From assembly GCA_009930125.1 (NCBI GenBank), contig RZYZ01000007.1, positions 1 to 25,300 of the forward strand: a stretch of DNA of 25,300 nucleotides, in the 5' to 3' direction. The notes below the pieces were generated by a model, which was not told the origin of the DNA, did no database searches, and saw only the letters and a program-made list of their open reading frames with translations. Shown in pieces: positions 23,104-25,300 of this stretch. The stretch is from Clostridia bacterium. GTDB lineage: Bacteria; Bacillota; Clostridia; Clostridiales; Clostridiaceae. How positions within the stretch are numbered: position 1 is the stretch's first letter; the number at the start of each line of letters is the position of its first letter. The position numbers were made by a program, and so were the translations under genes.

Positions 23104-23955
23104 ATGCGTTCCATATGGAAAGGTGCTATTTCCTTCGGACTGGTCAATATTCCTGTCAGTCTTTATTCGGCAGAGGAAAGAAATGATCTGAAGTTCAGTC
23201 TCATCGACAAGAGAGACGATGGCAAGATACGATATCAGCGGATCAATGAAACCACAGGAGAAGAGGTGGCCTATGAAAATATCGTGAAAGCCTATGAATT
23301 CGATGATGGAGATTATGTGGTCATGACGGATGAGGATTTCGAGCAGGCTGATGTGGAGGCGACAAAGACGGTGGATATTGAAACCTTCATACTACGTGAG
23401 GAACTGAATTTCATGTATCTTGAAAAGCCCTACTTCATCGCACCGACGAAAGGCGGAGAGAAGCCTTATGTGCTCCTGAGAGAAGCCATGGAAAAAACCG
23501 GGAAGATCGCCATTGCAAGGGTGGTTATCAGAACCAAAGCATATCTTGCGGCAATCTACAGCTCAGAGAATATTCTCGTGCTCAATCTGATCCGGTTCCA
23601 TGATGAGCTCAGATCAGCTGATGAACTGAAGATTCCAGACTCGGTGAAGCTCTCAAAAAAGGAGATGGAACTGGCGGAGAGTCTTATAGACGGCATGACT
23701 GCGCAGTGGAAACCAGAGGACTATGAAGATGAGTATAAGGATGCGGTGATGAAGAGGATCGAAGCCAAGGCCAAGAAGAAAGGAAAAGAGGAGCTTCCTG
23801 AAGAAGAGAAAGCGGAAGATTCCGGAAGCGGTAAAGTGGTGGATATCATGGATCTTCTTAAAAAATCGGTGGAGGCCAAAAAGACGGATGCGAAGAAGAA
23901 AGCAGGAAAGAAAGCAGCTGAACCGGATCAAGATAAAAAGAAAGCGAGTAAATGA
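23104..23955 (+). CDS. ku: Ku DNA end-binding protein (bacterial NHEJ)
   Basis: Bacterial Ku is a homodimeric ring that binds double-strand break ends and recruits LigD. The 283-residue protein opens MRSIWKGAISFGLVNIPVSLY, the classic Ku N-terminus. It keeps the core beta-barrel wording (YQRINETTGEEVAYENIVKAYEF, DYVVMTDEDFEQ) and IARVVIRTKAYLAAI. A long Lys/Ala/Glu-rich tail (about residues 220-283) is typical of Ku and is thought to help DNA threading and LigD contact. ATG 23104 is preferred, with GGGGTGA 6 bases before it; the GTG at 23095 lies within that site. Its stop overlaps the ligD start, a coupled pair. Confidence 0.95.
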   Translation: MRSIWKGAISFGLVNIPVSLYSAEERNDLKFSLIDKRDDGKIRYQRINETTGEEVAYENIVKAYEFDDGDYVVMTDEDFEQADVEATKTVDIETFILREELNFMYLEKPYFIAPTKGGEKPYVLLREAMEKTGKIAIARVVIRTKAYLAAIYSSENILVLNLIRFHDELRSADELKIPDSVKLSKKEMELAESLIDGMTAQWKPEDYEDEYKDAVMKRIEAKAKKKGKEELPEEEKAEDSGSGKVVDIMDLLKKSVEAKKTDAKKKAGKKAAEPDQDKKKASK

Positions 23956-25300
23956 TGATGTCAGATAAACTGGAAACCTATAACAAGAAAAGAGATTTCA
24001 GAAAAACCGGAGAACCTTCAGGAAAAGAAGAGAAGAGCAGAGAAAAGCTTCGCTTCGTTGTGCAGAAACATGATGCCTCCAGACTCCATTATGATTTCCG
24101 CATCGAGTGGGATGGAGTTCTTCTGAGCTGGGCTGTGCCCAAAGGTCCATCCTACAATCCGAAGGAGAGAAGGCTGGCGGTGGAAGTGGAGCCGCATCCC
24201 ATATCCTACAGAGACTTCGAAGGAACCATACCAGAGAAGGAGTATGGTGGCGGTACGGTGATGCTGTTTGATGAGGGGTACTGGGAACCACAGGAAGAGA
24301 TGGAAAAAAATCTGAAGGAGGGCTCCATCAAGATGATTCTTCACGGGGAAAGACTCCAAGGGAAGTGGGCTCTGGTCAGAATGAAGTCAAAAGGTGATGA
24401 GGAAAGCAAGAACTGGCTGCTCATCAAGGAAAAGGATGAGCTGGTACAGGAAGAGGATGGAATCACTCAGTATAAGACCAGTGTAAGAACCGGAAGAACC
24501 ATGAAGGAGATTGCCCAAGGAGAGGAACCGGTAGAGCAAAGACAGGAGAAGAGGCTGCCTTTTCATGAATATGATGTGCAGCTGGCAAAACTTGAAAAAG
24601 AGGTTCCAGAAAATGGGAAATGGGTCTATGAACTGAAATACGATGGATACCGCATCACTGCCCAAATAGAAGATGGTCAGGTCCGGCTTCTAACGAGAAA
24701 CCGTAAGGACTACACGGAAAAGTTTCCGGTGGTGGCGGAGGCGCTGAAGGAGCTGGCCGGCACAAGAAACATGATTCTTGATGGAGAAATCGTGGTTCTG
24801 GATGACAACGGCAGAAGCGATTTTCAGAAGCTGCAGAGATACCTGAAGCGTCCCGGTGGCAAGAACATCACCTATATCCTGTTTGATCTCCTGGCACTGG
24901 ATGGGAAAGACTACAGAAGCCAGGAGCTTCTGAAGAGAAAGAAAGAACTGAAAAAGCTCCTGGCAGAGGAGCATCCCCATCTTCATTACAGTGAACACAC
25001 TGATGGAGAAGGAGGAGAAATCCTGAAGGCTGCCTGTGAAGCCGACATGGAGGGAATCATCGGCAAAAAGGCGGACTCGCTATATGCGGGCAGCAGGAAT
25101 GGAGACTGGATCAAAGTCAAATGCGAGAAAAGACAGGAATTTGTCATCGGTGGGTACACGTCTTCTGATAAGAGAAGCAATGGCATCAGTTCACTTCTTC
25201 TCGGGGTCTACGAAAAGGAGGAGCTGGTTTATGCGGGAAGAACTGGAACAGGGTTTTCCCAGAAACAGCGGAAGGATCTGGAAGGGAAATTTAAATCCAT
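23952..25300 (+). CDS. ligD: LigD: 3'-phosphoesterase plus ATP-dependent DNA ligase, 3' end outside the window
   Basis: LigD cleans 3' ends and seals breaks held by Ku. The frame is open to the window edge, about 447 codons from 23958. The N-terminal phosphoesterase domain (about 30-150) has QKHDASRLHYDFRIEWDG with His38, His44 and Asp46, and His80 in EPHP, plus GTIPEKEYGGGTV. These match the spacing of the Pseudomonas catalytic residues. The ligase domain has Lys227 in ELKYDGYR (motif I), ILDGEIVV, ILFDLLALDG and EGIIGKK, with KVK further on. No polymerase domain precedes these; one could follow beyond 25300. Three consecutive in-frame ATGs (23952, 23955, 23958) overlap the ku stop, so the exact start is uncertain. 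Confidence 0.93.
   Translation, partial: MMMSDKLETYNKKRDFRKTGEPSGKEEKSREKLRFVVQKHDASRLHYDFRIEWDGVLLSWAVPKGPSYNPKERRLAVEVEPHPISYRDFEGTIPEKEYGGGTVMLFDEGYWEPQEEMEKNLKEGSIKMILHGERLQGKWALVRMKSKGDEESKNWLLIKEKDELVQEEDGITQYKTSVRTGRTMKEIAQGEEPVEQRQEKRLPFHEYDVQLAKLEKEVPENGKWVYELKYDGYRITAQIEDGQVRLLTRNRKDYTEKFPVVAEALKELAGTRNMILDGEIVVLDDNGRSDFQKLQRYLKRPGGKNITYILFDLLALDGKDYRSQELLKRKKELKKLLAEEHPHLHYSEHTDGEGGEILKAACEADMEGIIGKKADSLYAGSRNGDWIKVKCEKRQEFVIGGYTSSDKRSNGISSLLLGVYEKEELVYAGRTGTGFSQKQRKDLEGKFKS

Overview
The window reads as a chromosomal housekeeping segment of a low- to moderate-GC Firmicute, most likely an anaerobic member of the Clostridia. The evidence is purine-rich Shine-Dalgarno sites of the GGAGGTG type, sigma-A promoters that are often extended -10 (TGnTATAAT), a T-box leader in front of alaS, and a gene order that follows the Bacillus subtilis yrv/yrr region (rarA, Rrf2 regulator, cysteine desulfurase, mnmA, then alaS, ireB, ruvX, a DUF1292 gene, mltG). 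The species cannot be named from the sequence alone. No rRNA, tRNA, insertion sequence, prophage or CRISPR array was seen.

Layout. Bases 1-3672 hold the 3' end of a histidine-phosphatase gene, aroD (type I dehydroquinase) and a family 3 glycoside hydrolase whose frame is interrupted by one in-frame TAG. Bases 3708-4087 hold a two-way terminator, a small membrane protein on the minus strand and back-to-back promoters. Bases 4087-8171 carry rarA, an Rrf2 regulator with an IscR-like cysteine triad, a cysteine desulfurase and mnmA, forming a sulfur-mobilisation and tRNA-thiolation unit. Bases 8180-9683 carry a DUF2812 membrane protein and a small membrane protein. Bases 9691-11107 carry a NapH-like membrane iron-sulfur protein divergent from a Crp/Fnr regulator, with a perfect 14-bp palindrome between them. 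Bases 11137-12011 (minus) are a YflT-like glycine-zipper stress protein and a small charged partner.

Bases 12012-12641 are non-coding and end in the alaS promoter and T-box. Bases 12642-16964 are alaS, ireB, ruvX, a DUF1292 gene and fur. Bases 16945-18976 are RNase J and a YlbF-family gene, a pairing of RNA-decay functions. Bases 19180-22740 are typA, mltG and 5-formyltetrahydrofolate cyclo-ligase. After a 354-base gap with a doubtful minus-strand mini-gene, the window ends in a two-gene non-homologous end-joining operon: ku and a LigD of phosphoesterase-ligase order that runs off the edge.

Nothing here is clearly a new multi-gene system. The observations most worth checking are the amber codon in the glycoside hydrolase, the palindrome between the iron-sulfur and Crp/Fnr genes, the repeated element in the Rrf2 promoter, the hairpin between the ribosome-binding site and the start codon of ireB, and the small ORF pair at 22.7-22.9 kb.
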